Below the pieces are notes generated by a model. That model ran no database searches. It saw only the letters and a list, made by a program, of their open reading frames with translations, and was not told where the DNA came from. From positions 5,673,914-5,737,913 of the forward strand of contig NC_085088.1 of assembly GCF_963422355.1 (NCBI RefSeq): a stretch of 64,000 bases of DNA, in the 5' to 3' direction. Below, piece after piece: positions 32,758-44,134 of this stretch (within the stretch, counting starts at the first letter, position 1; the number at the start of each line of letters is the position of its first letter). The stretch is from Corticium candelabrum (Eukaryota; Porifera; Homoscleromorpha; Homosclerophorida; Plakinidae). The translations under genes and the position numbers were made by a program.

Positions 32758-33265
32758 CATATTAGCTTGCCTTCAGCAACTAGCAGCTGAAACGCAACAG
32801 GAAATTATTAAGAATGCTGAGTTTGCTGCAACAATAACAATACTCTTCGAAGACGATGTGTGGTTCACCTTCAAAATAAAGGTATAGATGCACCGAATTA
32901 TCATGCCGTACATAAAAAGAGAGACTTCAGCAATCATTCTAGGATGAAACCCGCTTAATAAAGAGATCAGTGACAAATCAGAAATTGCTCGTTCTGCAGA
33001 TGTTCTTACTGACATATTCTTCTGCAGGCTGCATGTTCAAGTGTTCAGATAGATAACGTGCCATGCAGTCAATACAGTACTGATGATACCTCAGTTAATG
33101 AGTCTTCCGTCAATCTCAATATCCATCAAACCTGAGAAGTGTCTAATGCAACTATCTTTGTTCGAGAAGTCATTTAGTCATTTAGAGAAGTCATTTAGCC
33201 TTCCCTAAGTGCTCTTAGCAGAGGACTTGACTCCAAGAAACTTTAATGCCCAGTATCCTTGCTTG
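32758..33265 (+). repeat. Integrase-gene fragment, copy B (block R2)
   Basis: About 85 percent similar by eye to 29300-29790, sharing GATAGATGCACC-like and CAATACAGTACTGATGAT segments and ending at GCTTGGTGGCTGTCCT, where it switches to Penelope sequence. Confidence 0.75.
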
Positions 33266-33269
33266 GTGG

Positions 33270-34760
33270 CTGTCCTACGTCGCATACGTCGTCAATAGCA
33301 GCGGCCTCGCATACACCGACGCAGAGGTATCCGTCCTAGAGAAGGCACTCACGTTCGTCCTCATACAGACGAGACCTTACAAGAAGAGACTCCTGAACGA
33401 ATTCGGCAGCTTTGCGCGATCCCTCCGCATACGGCTATACGCCGATGCCTCGAGCAGTTCGGTACCGCAGTCTCCGCAACGGAACCGATTCGAGCAAGCG
33501 CGCCATACGCTTTCCATTCCGTTCAGGAGGAAATCCAAATGTAATCCTCGACTGACGAAAAACGAAGCCCTCGAGGCATACATAACGAACACGAGGAAAC
33601 CTACTGACCGAGATGCGACCGGTCAAGAAAGTATACTGCAATCTCTCGAAGGGCGAATATGATCCTTTGACGCGCCTCTCACGACGACAGGACGTCGTCA
33701 AGAAATCCGCGATCGTCGTGGAACACCGACGCACGTACGTAGAAAAATGCCTAGTGCACGTGATATACGATAGCACTTCTGCGCGGCTAAACGCCGACCC
33801 GACGCCCACCATTGCGAGCCAGATCAATCGGGCGCTCGCCGACATAAGCGAACGGGCTCTCCTCGATAGACACCCACGACGCCCGGCAGTGTGAGAACGC
33901 AGCAGCTATACATTCTGAGCAAGATACTAAGAATCAGGTAGCGTAACGACCCATCGCATCGTGTCGGGCAGCTCGGGTAAGACAAAGCGATATCACAATT
34001 CGTCGACTACCCACTGAAAACCATCTTACTCGAACAGAAGAGATACGTACGAGATTCGGGCCACTTTATCCGGATACTTGAAAAACCGCAATCCACAGAC
34101 ACGCCATACTGGTGAACGTCGACGTCACGTCGCTGTATACCAACATCCTGCAAGACGAGGGCACCCGCGTGTGCCTGGACATGTTGCGTGACCACTCAAA
34201 GGGGTTTCTATACCACATCCTATAAGGCAACGTATTCGCGTTCGACTGACAGCTGTAAGGCAACTTTTTGGTGTAGCTATGGGCAAGCGAGTGGCGCCCA
34301 CGCTCGCCAACCTCTTCATGGCCGATATCGAAAACCACTTCCGATAAAACCGCGCCTTTGGAAGCGCTTCAAAATGACATCTATGCCGAAGACCGACTCG
34401 ACGAGAGATTCAACCGAGTACACCCGACAATCAAATTCACACACGAAGAGAGCAACACGGAGGCCGTATTTCTAGACGTACACGTACAAGGGCGGACGAT
34501 TCCGCAGAGGACGTACTCGACGTAAGGACAAACTTCAAGACCACAAACAAACTTCAATACATACCCTTTACCTCGTGCCACAAGAAGGCCACAAAGAGGG
34601 CGGTCGTGGTCGTCGAGACCCACCGATTTCTCAGGTCAACTTCCGATACGAACGAATACTCGCGCATCCTACAAGATCACACGACGAGACTTGCCCGCAG
34701 GAGATACCCGATAAAATGCTCCAAGAGATAGAACATTACTTGCATATTTGACCTACCACA
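33270..34760 (+). pseudogene. Penelope-like element reverse transcriptase, decayed
   Basis: N-terminal AYVVNSSGLAYTDAEVSVL-type block; LSRRQDVVKKSAIVVEHRRTYVE; DPTPTIASQINRALADISE; the Penelope hallmark LVNVDVTSLYTNI (RT motif A, near 34112); AMGKRVAPTLANLFMADIE (motif B, near 34278); then HPTIKFTHEES and AVFLDVHV, and a C-terminal TSCHKKATKRAVVV and EIEHYL. The segment that should hold the motif C Asp-Asp is missing between KPRLWKRF and the HPTIKF block, and at least five frameshifts are present. No GIY-YIG endonuclease follows. Confidence 0.8.
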
Positions 34761-34779
34761 CGAAGAAAGACAAAGTGAA

Positions 34780-35290
34780 AACGTGACGCCCGAATGGCTA
34801 CAAGTCCGTCTTCGGGTAGAGCCGGCCATGAGCTACGCCACTGACATACTGGACCGGATAAAGAAGGCGAGACGGTCGTCGACCTCGTCAAGGAACAGCA
34901 CAGGGAGAACACCGCGTCGACGGAATTAGACGCACTAGAGACCGATCCACGGAAGATAAACCGCGAACCCTCCGATGTCGACAAGAAGATCATTGAATTG
35001 GCGAGTCACGAAGACGAAATCGAATACATCAGAGACAAAATGCGCTTCCTGCGCCGTAGACGTGAGTTGAAGATACGGCGTCTAAAGGAGAGCGGAAGAG
35101 TAGCGGCAGCAGAAGACCGCACCACGTCGCCTGCGTCGTTGGACACAACCAGGCCGCCGCGGCAAACGGGAGTGGGATGCCTATTGAGGGGCAAACACAG
35201 CCCACCGAGCCACAGGATCGTCGATGGCGCGTTTTCGCCGCCGGCAAAAACAAAGGTGAGTGGCCCAATGAGGCGTCCGCGATACACAAT
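34780..35290 (+). repeat. Coiled-coil frame (block R3), copy B
   Basis: VVDLVKEQHRENTASTEL, ASHEDEIEYIRDKMRFLRR and RRELKIRRLKESGR repeat the protein seen at 30990-31210. It directly follows the RT end, as it does in the other two copies, so RT end plus coiled coil is a conserved unit. Confidence 0.7.
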
Positions 35291-35299
35291 GGTTGTCTT

Positions 35300-36120
35300 C
35301 AAGCCCCATCTCTGTACCCCGATCAATACTACACAACGGGACCTCCGCTCAAGGAGCTTAACAATCGGGGTACAATGGCCTGTGGTAAAGTCCAGAATAA
35401 TAGGAAGGGTGTTCCTGCTCATTTCAAGAATACTCGAGACTTCGGAAAGTTACCTAGAGGTAACAATAGCAAATAATTTTATTAGAAAATAAGAAATAAA
35501 TTTGTTAGATTGTATTACGTTCTTATGTTAGGTTCATTTCGTTATTTCGACCTGTTGATTATCCAGTGGATGGACCGAAGTGCAGTCACAGTCTGAGCAC
35601 CCTCCATTCTGGACACCGTTATACTGCCTGAATTGACAAGGATCGTGCAAGGTCTAACGGGCAACACAGATCACTCTTTCCAGACCTGATGCTATTGGAG
35701 ACTATAACACCAACATGAGCGGAGTACACAAATCTGATCAAATGATCAAATACTACAAGTCCTACACAAGAGCCTCAAGTACTGGCAGATCTTTCTGCAC
35801 ATGATTGACTTAGCCGTCTTCAACAGCATCATGTTTACTGTCCTTCAACAACAACATCCTCAAGATTAACGTCTCAAGAGTTCAGGTGTGAGCTTATCCG
35901 AGGGTTGGCTGGAATTGATCGTGACGAGCCTGTACCACAATTTTGTTCAGCAACTAAAAAGATGGTACAGGCTCGTCCACCACCAGATGAGCAAAAACAA
36001 GTAGAACACCTACAACACGCCTTACAACAACATCAACAGCAAATACAACAAGTACAATATCAGCAACATATGCAAGAACAACAAATACATTTACAACATC
36101 TCTTACAACAACAATAACAT
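35300..36120 (+). pseudogene. piggyBac (DDE_Tnp_1_7) transposase C-terminal relic
   Basis: PDQYYTTGPPLKELNNRGTM, ACGKVQNNRKGVPAHF and LPRG match the piggyBac/PGBD core (YTS..L...L..RGTYACGT.R.NRKG.P). Downstream, QWMDRSAVTV and RPDAIGDYNTNMSGVHKSDQ carry the signature with the later catalytic Asp, followed by KYWQIFLHMIDLAVFNSIMF and LTSQEFRCELIRGLAGIDRD in shifted frames. A Gln-rich CAA-repeat tail closes the region. At least three shifts and stops are visible, and no terminal repeats were found. Confidence 0.75.
35995..36120. repeat. CAA-rich low-complexity tract
   Basis: Imperfect CAA/CAT triplets encoding a poly-Gln-like stretch. Confidence 0.85.
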
Positions 36121-36572
36121 TTAATACAACTTCAACAACAACAACATCCAAACCTCAGTACAGCTCACACATCCCGATTGTAGCAGAGTGGTCAGTACGT
36201 TGCATTGTCTGCTATTCTGAAGGCAAACTGCAAACCAAGACCACATATAGGCGCCAAGAATGCAACATATAGGAAATTTGCAGAGTTTTGAGGACCAATA
36301 TATATAGTAGCATAAAACGAAAGTCGAAATCAAATATCGAAACAGTTATCAATAGTTACACAAGTTGTATCACTTGAAAGAGAAATTTAACATGCTTTTC
36401 ACAAATGTACGAAATGTTATATTTTGTTATAAAATGTGGCTACAGTTGGGAATAATAGGTAAGGGACTCCTTTATCTTGAGCGCGCTAACTAATTAGGTA
36501 GGCGTAACATACTAATGCGAGGGTGATAGATAGATGTGACACAGTATGAAGGAGCGGAAGGGTTACTTTACT

Positions 36573-37155
36573 TCTACAATTTAAGTAAAGCGGTAGCAGT
36601 TTTACGCAGTTCAAATAGAATACGACTATACATACGTTGATCTTGACGGACAAAGCTTGCGCAACAGTACAAACTGACCACAAAAGAAATATCCAGTGGT
36701 TTCAGTACCATGTCTGGGTTAGACATTTTCAAATTAAAATCTCCGGATGGATTCTGAGTCGCTGACAGTCTCCTGCGGCACGGTACGGACTACGCGTGAG
36801 CGTTATCAGGATCCGATCTTCGCGACAGAGCCAGATCTCATCTAGAACCTCTTTTTTCAATGAACAAGATAAATGTGATAAAAGGCAATTACAAAGGTTT
36901 ATTCATGTAGACTCGAAACGCATTGCACATGCACAACCACAAGACCAAAGAAACTTGCCATCAAAGCCAATCGTCATTCAATAATTCAGACAATGAGTGA
37001 CAATGAACGCATATAGCAAGCTGTGGCTAACTCTGGCCACGACTTAGTGGAGAATGTTTGTGTATTACGTTTGTTCATACGAACTTTATTTCTATAAAGT
37101 TTATACATTATCACGCTATTGACAGAACTCCCATTATGCTATTATATAAACACAC
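36573..37155. repeat. Dispersed repeat block R1, copy B
   Basis: Homologous to 28085-29000; here it leads directly into a Penelope-like 5' region. Confidence 0.8.
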
Positions 37156-37194
37156 ATTCTGCTAACTTACTACCATCTGAGGCAACGTAACGTT

Positions 37195-37740
37195 CTTATG
37201 CAAGCCGGACAACATCCAAACAACAACGATGACAACGTCGCCATCGTGCAACGAGTCGTTCCGACAGCCGCCGTCGACGTCGTTGCGCCCGACCTGCGAA
37301 AAGGAGGGGGCGTCGAGCCGGGAGAGCGACAATAGGTACAGCGACGACAAAGAACGCAGGAGAGCGAGACGGGCAAAGCAAAAACCATTAAAAAGCAGGA
37401 AGCGTTAATAAAAACGAGATCGATGTTAGAGACGCACAGCAAGTTGCATAATGATATAAAGAGCACATCTAATCTTAGTGTCTAATTCGCCGTCACAGAG
37501 TGTCCAATACGTACCTAATCACGAAAATCGAGACATACGTGTCCACAAGATACATACGGGCCATCGATCGCATCTCATCGAAGAACACTCCACAAACGGC
37601 GAGTAATAAATGCGCCACCTGGAAACGAAAGAGTGCATACGTCGTCAATAGGAGCGGCCTCGCACTTACCGACGCGGAGGTATCTGTCCTAGACAAGGGA
37701 CTCACGTTCGTCCCACAGAGATGCATCATAAGCTTCAACG
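37195..37740 (+). pseudogene. Penelope-like element 5' coding relic
   Basis: An early basic/charged frame (VAIVQRVVPTAAVDVVAPDL, KKQEALIKTRSMLETHSKLH) is followed by TYLITKIETYVSTRYI and AYVVNRSGLALTDAEVSVLD, the same N-terminal RT block as at 33285. Homology then jumps at about 37725 to block R3, so the RT core is deleted in this copy. Confidence 0.65.
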
Positions 37741-38280
37741 GCACATATTGTAAACAAGATTTACCAAAATGCCAAAGAACTCTACCAGAAATAGTTGCGG
37801 TAAGTTAATTGCAATGCTACCCTGCCAGTATAGTAATGAAATATTTCTAATTTACTGTTTTCCCTTGACGAGAAAGGAGGTAGGAGTCGCAATTAACTGA
37901 TTGTGGCCTACATAAATAAAGTATTTAAGAAACAGCCATCACAGCAAAGTAAGTATTTTTGCAATCTACAGCAATACTTGAATATAAACGCTCAGAGATC
38001 GAATATTACTTGCCTATTTGACGCACAACCTGAAAAATAGACAAAAAGTGAAAACGTGACGCCCGAACGGCTGGAAGTCCGTTTTCGGGTAGAGCCGGCT
38101 ATGAGCTACGCCACCGACCTACTGGACCGGATACAGAAGGCGAGACGCTTGTTTCAAGAGACGGTCGTCGACCTTGTCGACGGAAATTACAGGGAGATCA
38201 CAGAGTCGCTCTAATCAGACCTGGATGCATTAGAGACCGACCTGCGAAGGCGATCCGGGAGGCCTCTGTCGTGTACGCAT
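37725..38280 (+). repeat. Block R3, copy C
   Basis: Repeats 30635-31200, including LLDRIQKARRLFQETVVDLV and YREITESL; the frame carries a TAA just after ITESL. An ATG (MSYATDLLDRI) lies in frame upstream. Confidence 0.75.
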
Positions 38281-38559
38281 GCGTCTACTTGGTATAAGAT
38301 TAGCCTAGACATATAATATAGTCAGTCTTCTTGTACTGTACTTGGCGTCCGTTTCCGGGTATCCCCGACACCACATTTGGCGTAGAGGATATTCTACAAC
38401 CCGACATGGCAGAAGCAGACCAGCAGCAACAGTCACTACGAGCTGATAATACTATTTTAGTCTAAGAAATAAGTATAAAAAATCGGCTTACAAACAGAGT
38501 TACGTTGTAACTTGCTGCTAACAAGCTGAGATGAACTATGTTTATTGACATCATCACAA

Positions 38560-39400
38560 CTATAAAGGCGGTTGTTGGCCTATTGAGTGGACATCTTGAT
38601 CGAGATACGGAACGGACCAGATGACCTTGCTGCAGAAATTCAGTATCACCATTCTTGCTATGCCGCTTATACAAACAGGAGAACAATACAGAAATGGGAG
38701 CAAGGTGTTTCAGAAAAGAATGACCCTTAGGGATGACATAGTCCATATCAGCTTCCCGTTCAGCAACAAATAGCTGAAATTCAACAGGAAATTGTTGAGA
38801 ATGCCGAGTCTGCTGCAGCAATAAGAATGAGTGGTCTCCGAAGTCGGTACGTGGTTCACCGTCAAAAAGAAGGTATCGAGGCACCGAAATATCCCGCTGG
38901 ACATCTAAAGGTGAGGAGGCATTTGTGACCATTCATCGTACAAGTTATCGTGTCTACGGTCCAAATGCATGCTGGCACATCGGTGGACAGCACTCATTGA
39001 TTCGTTGGGGTCTAGTAATACATGGAAGGTTACTGACCTTCAAATTCTGAGGGTTGCAACTATAACTATTGTACTGTTGTAGACGTTGCATACCGTCATA
39101 TAAGCATAAACGGGTACAGTTTATCTACATGTCACTTCTAACAACCGAACTGACTTTGTGCTGTCATATTCTCAAGGAGCAGTTGATCAGTTTGTCTACC
39201 TTCACCAGTGGGAGCTCATCGAGAGGTAGAGAATGTCGGAATTGCTGAGTACAAGCTAGCAGCAAGAGGAACTGGGAGACATAGTAATATTGCCATCGAT
39301 CTACACTGGCATTTGATCGAACGTTTGTGGAGACGTGATGATGTGAGTAACCACGTCATACAAGTGAGCTTCACTGTCTTCAGAAATCACCTATGAAGTA
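38560..39400 (+). pseudogene. rve-type integrase relic (copy C of block R2)
   Basis: N-terminal QQQIAEIQQEIVENAESAAA and RYVVHRQKEGIEAPKYPAGH precede the catalytic core: TSYRVYGPNACWHIGGQHSL and IRWGLVIHG (the first catalytic Asp of WHIDGNH is Gly here), then ENVGIAEYKLAARGTGRHSN and HWHLIERLWRRD (catalytic Glu region, RIERLWRD in relatives). This is the integrase family found as unnamed genes in fish, cnidarian and sponge genomes. Stops and shifts separate the blocks. Confidence 0.7.
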
Positions 39401-39983
39401 GATGCAGTGCCGATCACAGAGATAGTCAGAGCTCAGCAATGCAAGTCAGCTTTACGTTCCAACGTTGATGAAGCAATTCAACCGTTTCAATTGAAAAATG
39501 TTAAGAGCAAACAAAAAGCACAAGACGGCTATGAAATGCTCCTAACTTTCATACTCCATAAAGTCACATACAAACACTTACAACAAAATGATAAGGACGA
39601 TGAAAATGGTGTTACTCGTTCACTTGCAATCGTCCTGAAGAAAAGACCTCAAAGGGTAGTCTGCCACTGATTGTGTTATTTCTGATGATCGACAGGGGCA
39701 CAAACTAGCAAGTACCTGGTTTATAGAAGACACTAGACAATCAGCATTCTATTTAATTCTGCAACGTCTGAATTAATTAAATAGGTAATAAAATACTTGA
39801 ATCATTTGAAGGATACTGCATCATACCGTATTTCCAGTAACAGTAGACCATGCTCAAATAAAAGATAAGGTTGAGTAGATTGTGAAAATATAGCAAACCC
39901 CGCAACAAGCGCCAGGTATCATAGAAACCTCCGACACACTGGCGACCTGGCCGGCAGGGGGTCTACAAGCTAGCCGTCACACT

Positions 39984-40330
39984 ATGTTTTCTCTGGGACA
40001 GACATTTCCTCCCATTCCAGAAAAACTGGTAAAGAAAATTCGGTCAGGAAAGTACGTAGACTTTTCTGAACTGCTTCCGAATTATATGGAACTGATTAGG
40101 CGGAGCGACGAGTCATCGCAACCCAGAGGGCAGCGGCAACTGAGACGCGTGACGAGCCTCAATGCTTGGGTACAGTGTTTTGTCACATACACAACGGAGG
40201 CCTACCCGGTCTAGTGCGCGATCTTTTCACCTACTTACGCCTCATCGTGAGGGAGACTCAGTGCCACGAGGGAGACTGCTGGAAAGGCTACGATACTTTG
40301 TTTCCGCCAAATCACGGCCAACAATAAAGC
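39984..40330 (+). pseudogene. Retroelement gag-like relic (DIRS-type ORF)
   Basis: MFSLGQTFPPIPEKLVKKIR, GKYVDFSELLPNYMELIRRS and SLNAWVQCFVTY match the conserved ORF that precedes tyrosine recombinase in many animal DIRS-like repeats. A shifted frame continues FTYLRLIVRETQC and WKGYDTLF. Nothing further of the element was found nearby. Confidence 0.55.
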
Positions 40331-40782
40331 TCTCAAACGGAGCCAACCTTTATGCTTTATGCTTAAGTAATTTTATATTGATGAAAGATATAGTGAAATA
40401 ATTGTTTGTTGTAACCGTCACAGCGACAATGCCTATTCCTCCCGCTCTTTTGAATTTGCTAATTAAAAAGTCTACGGTTTCTCCACAAGTTTCGTATGCA
40501 ACTTGTTGCCAAACTATTCTAGATCACAAAGCTTATGTAGATCGTTAATAGAGGCGGCGAAGTGGAGATGCCGGTTTCCCTACCGAATCATGTTCTCATG
40601 ACACGGCAAGGCTGCACGCGCATTGTGAAATTGCTCATGAAGCCTTAAAAGAGATTGTTTTAAAAAAAAGTTCCTGAAAGATAAAACAAAGCTCCCCAAA
40701 TTTTGTCACACGGGCATGCTAGAAGTTTCACTCACTTCTCACAAAGTACTGTCCTAAAAGGTAGCATTTTGGGTATAAGGGC

Positions 40783-41079
40783 ATGATGGCAAGAATAGAG
40801 CTGGCTGCTCTGGACCATAATTACAACTTTGATCGAGAACAAGCAACAAGTGAAGGAATCAAGAGGTATAGAGTTTTATTTCCTAAAGATACCAAAGCCT
40901 GGGTAGCAAAGCCTACAGCTGACGAGACAAAATCATATGAATACTTCCACGAAATTTCAACGCCTGTGCTAAAGAGTAGATCAATGGAGCAGAATCCCAT
41001 CAGACACCATACCATCGTGTGTGGTGTCTGCCGTGCGCAGAGCATTTCCAAAAGAGAGTGTGCACTATGTTGGGTTTAG
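40783..41079 (+). pseudogene. Unassigned repeat-associated frame
   Basis: ARIELAALDHNYNFDREQAT and DTKAWVAKPTADETKSYEYF have the look of a conserved domain that recurs in unnamed repeat proteins of cnidarians and sponges. I cannot name it. The end CGVCRAQSISKRECALC is Cys-rich. Confidence 0.35.
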
Positions 41080-41499
41080 AGATGCTCATGATTCTCAGTG
41101 ATGTATTAGCAATCGAATATGTAGTTCGAGTACAGTTCGACGTATAATCTCTTTTTTAGGAGACTGTTTATGCCCAGAAATATTTGTGGCTAAGTCCACT
41201 GGTGGACATTTAACTTTGTGACTATTCCTACACCTCTAGCCAACATCTCGTAAGCCCAGTGAGTAAATTGGCGGTACGCCGCCAGTCTCAAAAGCCTACA
41301 AAGAGAATTACCATGCACTAGCAGGTGAGAACGAACGTGATCGTAGCTTCAAATCATACCTGGGCTTGCACACTACCATTAAGCGCTGTGACATAGACCA
41401 AACACCACAAAACAGTGTAACTAAGGTAAAATCGAAGCATTCTACGTGTGAACACGCTAGCGATCTGTACTCAGAAGTAACTCTACTCATTGCTTGACT

Positions 41500-43245
41500 A
41501 TGGTGCGACACTACAAACCTAAAGGAGCAAAAACAAGTTCTCAGACAAAGCTACGAAATGCTCGACAAGATCTAAAGGAGAAGAAAGGCAGCATCAGAAA
41601 AATTACATAGCAATACGGCATTGCTTCCTCAACATAGTATGACCATCATACGGGAACAAGCAAGGAGCGCTTTGGAGGACCGTCCACTGTCTTCACATAA
41701 GCAGAGGAACGAGAAAGAGCCTTTTCTTGCATCGTGCTGCAGGAAAAGGGTTTCCCCATTGATAGGGATACTCTGACCAGTGTAGTTTCAGACTACGTAA
41801 AAGGAAACTCCAGAAAGAAGACTTTCACTGATGACACACCTGGCCCTGAATGGTCTTTGGTTTCATGAAGAGATGGAAAACAACCCTATCTCAGAGGAAA
41901 CCACAACATTTTCCCAAGAAGAGAGCAAACGCTTTGACCTTTGAGACAGTTGAGAGCTGGATGGAATTCTCAGAGAAAATTTACCGACAAGCAAGGCTAT
42001 TTCGTCTCACTAGGGCAGAGTTGAGCAAAAGAATTTGGAACTGCGACGAGATAGCCTTTTGCACAGCTTTGTCCTCTAAACTAGTCATTGCAAAAAAGAG
42101 GCACCAAATCTGTACATGGAACCATGGGAGGGAGCGGTCGAGAGTACATTACAGTACACTGGTCTGCCAATGCCAACGGAGATCAGATACCTCCTTATCA
42201 GATACCTCCTTATCAGATACCTCTATTCAATTCGGAAACTTGGTGGGCCAATAGAATGTCTATACGAGATTTCTCCCACATCTCAGACATTTGAAATCAA
42301 TTCATCCCGAGCCACCATCAGAAAGCTATCTTGACTCTTCAGTTGCTCAGTGCTCTAACAAGTAGTGATTCTGATGCTTTTCCAGACCCAGAAGTGATTC
42401 TAATGTTTGATGGGCATTATTCCCATATAAACCTGGACGTTATTATTGCTGTCAAGAGAAACAATGTCTCGCTAGTGACTCTGCCTCCAAACACCACCCA
42501 TGCATTACAGCCTTGGATGTTGGAGTGTTCAGCCCAATGAAGAAATCTTAGGAGAAACTTCTAGCTGATCACAGACGAAAGACTCAGGGACGAGAGAGTG
42601 ATAAGACACAGTTTCCAAAGCTGATAATATCTCTGTGAAACCTCCATGAAGCGCTGCCACTTTCAAAGTGCATTTAGAGGTGTAGGCTTGCTTCCATATC
42701 CAAGAGCTGAAGCAATTCCAAGATCACTAGTACTGTTGGCTCCTGCAGAAGCAGTTACCAGAAAAACACCTTCAAAGAGTCCTCGTGCAACAAACGCATC
42801 GACACCAGGTGTAAAACTGCAACTGAAGCATCACTTTGGCGCACTGTTTCAGGTTTGTGCAACCCCAAAAGCAAAAGCAAAACAAAAGCCATCTTCCAGA
42901 GTACAATTAGCCCATTACGGAGACGTTCTCACCACCGAAGAGGCCATGAGCAGAATACAGGAGCAAGATCAGAAACGGAAACTAGCAAAATCTGCCAAGT
43001 CAAGAAAAGCTGCAGGCAAAACGTCAGGACGAAGAGGAAGGAACCGAACAGTAGTTCAAATCCAAAAAAGGACGAAAACACATGCCAGGGGTGTAATGGT
43101 TCGTTCTCAGACGACAGCAGCGATAGGAAACAAACTTGGGTGGGGTGCGAGTGCTGACGGAGATGGTATCATCATGACTGCGCAGGCCTTACTGATATGC
43201 CAGAAGAGTACGATCCTTGGGACTGCCCACGGTGTAGTTAGAATA
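41500..43245 (+). pseudogene. pogo/Tigger-like transposase with PHD-like tail, decayed
   Basis: Begins MVRHYKPKGAKTSSQTKLRN (psq/HTH region), then the CENP-B-like region, KRWKTTLSQRKPQHFPKKRA and the core: IWNCDEIAFCTA (first Asp), GTKSVHGTMGGSGREYITV, VILMFDGHYSHINLDVI (second Asp) and TLPPNTTHALQP followed, after a one-base shift, by LDVGVFSP (third acidic residue). C-terminal FQSAFRGVGLLPYPRAEAI and HYGDVLTTEEAMSR follow. The last part encodes CQGCNGSFSD...WYHHDCAGL...WDCPRCS, a PHD/treble-clef-like finger with one TGA inside. Several stops and shifts are present. A 15-bp tandem repeat (TACCTCCTTATCAGA) at 42186-42228 disrupts the core. Confidence 0.8.
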
Positions 43246-44134
43246 AGTGTTAAGCTTTCCTAGAGACCAACAGTACGTAAAATAGAGGTATTTTAGTGAC
43301 GCCTGACGTCGATCTAAACGTAAATTTTTGGGCATTGCAGTTTACAGCTCGTTATTTAGTAATAACAATGCACTAAAGTCTTACAAGGCAGCTTTAGAAG
43401 AGACGAACGGAACGTGGAGGAAGTCACCCCGCCCTCGCACACCGACATCCTTCCCGTCTCGTAGTTCTTCCTCCTTTGTAGATTCGTTTCCATCAAAAAA
43501 AGCGCCGTCAACAAAACAACAGATGACCTGCCATACGATGAGAGTTTTCGGATTGCGGCAGCAAAGCTTTCTCGCTACACCCAAGATATTGTAAGAGTCT
43601 GCTCGGAGTTACCCCGGATTACCTTACACTACCTTACACGCAAGCTACTGTATGAGCAGTTTCGTTTATCACTTTGTTCAAACACGGCAATACGAATTGG
43701 AAGGGTGTGGAATAATGACCGCCTACTTAATTGTAAGTGTTTATGTCTATTTCACGGACAAGTCCGACCAAGGAATTTCGTTCCATGGCTGAACCCTTTT
43801 CCTTAGGTCTACCATCAGCGAGCCGTTCAGAAATTTGACGCAGCGGTAGAGAAATCAGGTGGTCAGCGTAAAAAAAGTGAAGATGCTGAAAAACAATTTA
43901 CTACACCTTTTCCCACTATTTCGTGGCTTGGAAATTAGACAAATGTCTAAGTAACCAATCTAAGCATGAGAGCAATCATGAATGCTAAGAGAGCCGTGAC
44001 TGTAACGGCCAAAAAGTAGCAAAAGACAAATATCAGTCTCAAGCAGAAGAAAAGATTAACGGAGTAAGAGAAGCTACTGCATCACGATATTAGCTAAATA
44101 TAATGAGCATCTGCCGTTCTGTGAATTTGACGGC

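Noticed and set aside
33377..33845. Minus-strand frames antisense to the Penelope RT relic (also 35006-35422)
   Set aside because: They are shadows of biased codon composition in the plus-strand coding relic and contain no motif.
38462..38932. 156-codon minus-strand frame
   Set aside because: It is antisense to the integrase relic, whose plus-strand motifs are clear.
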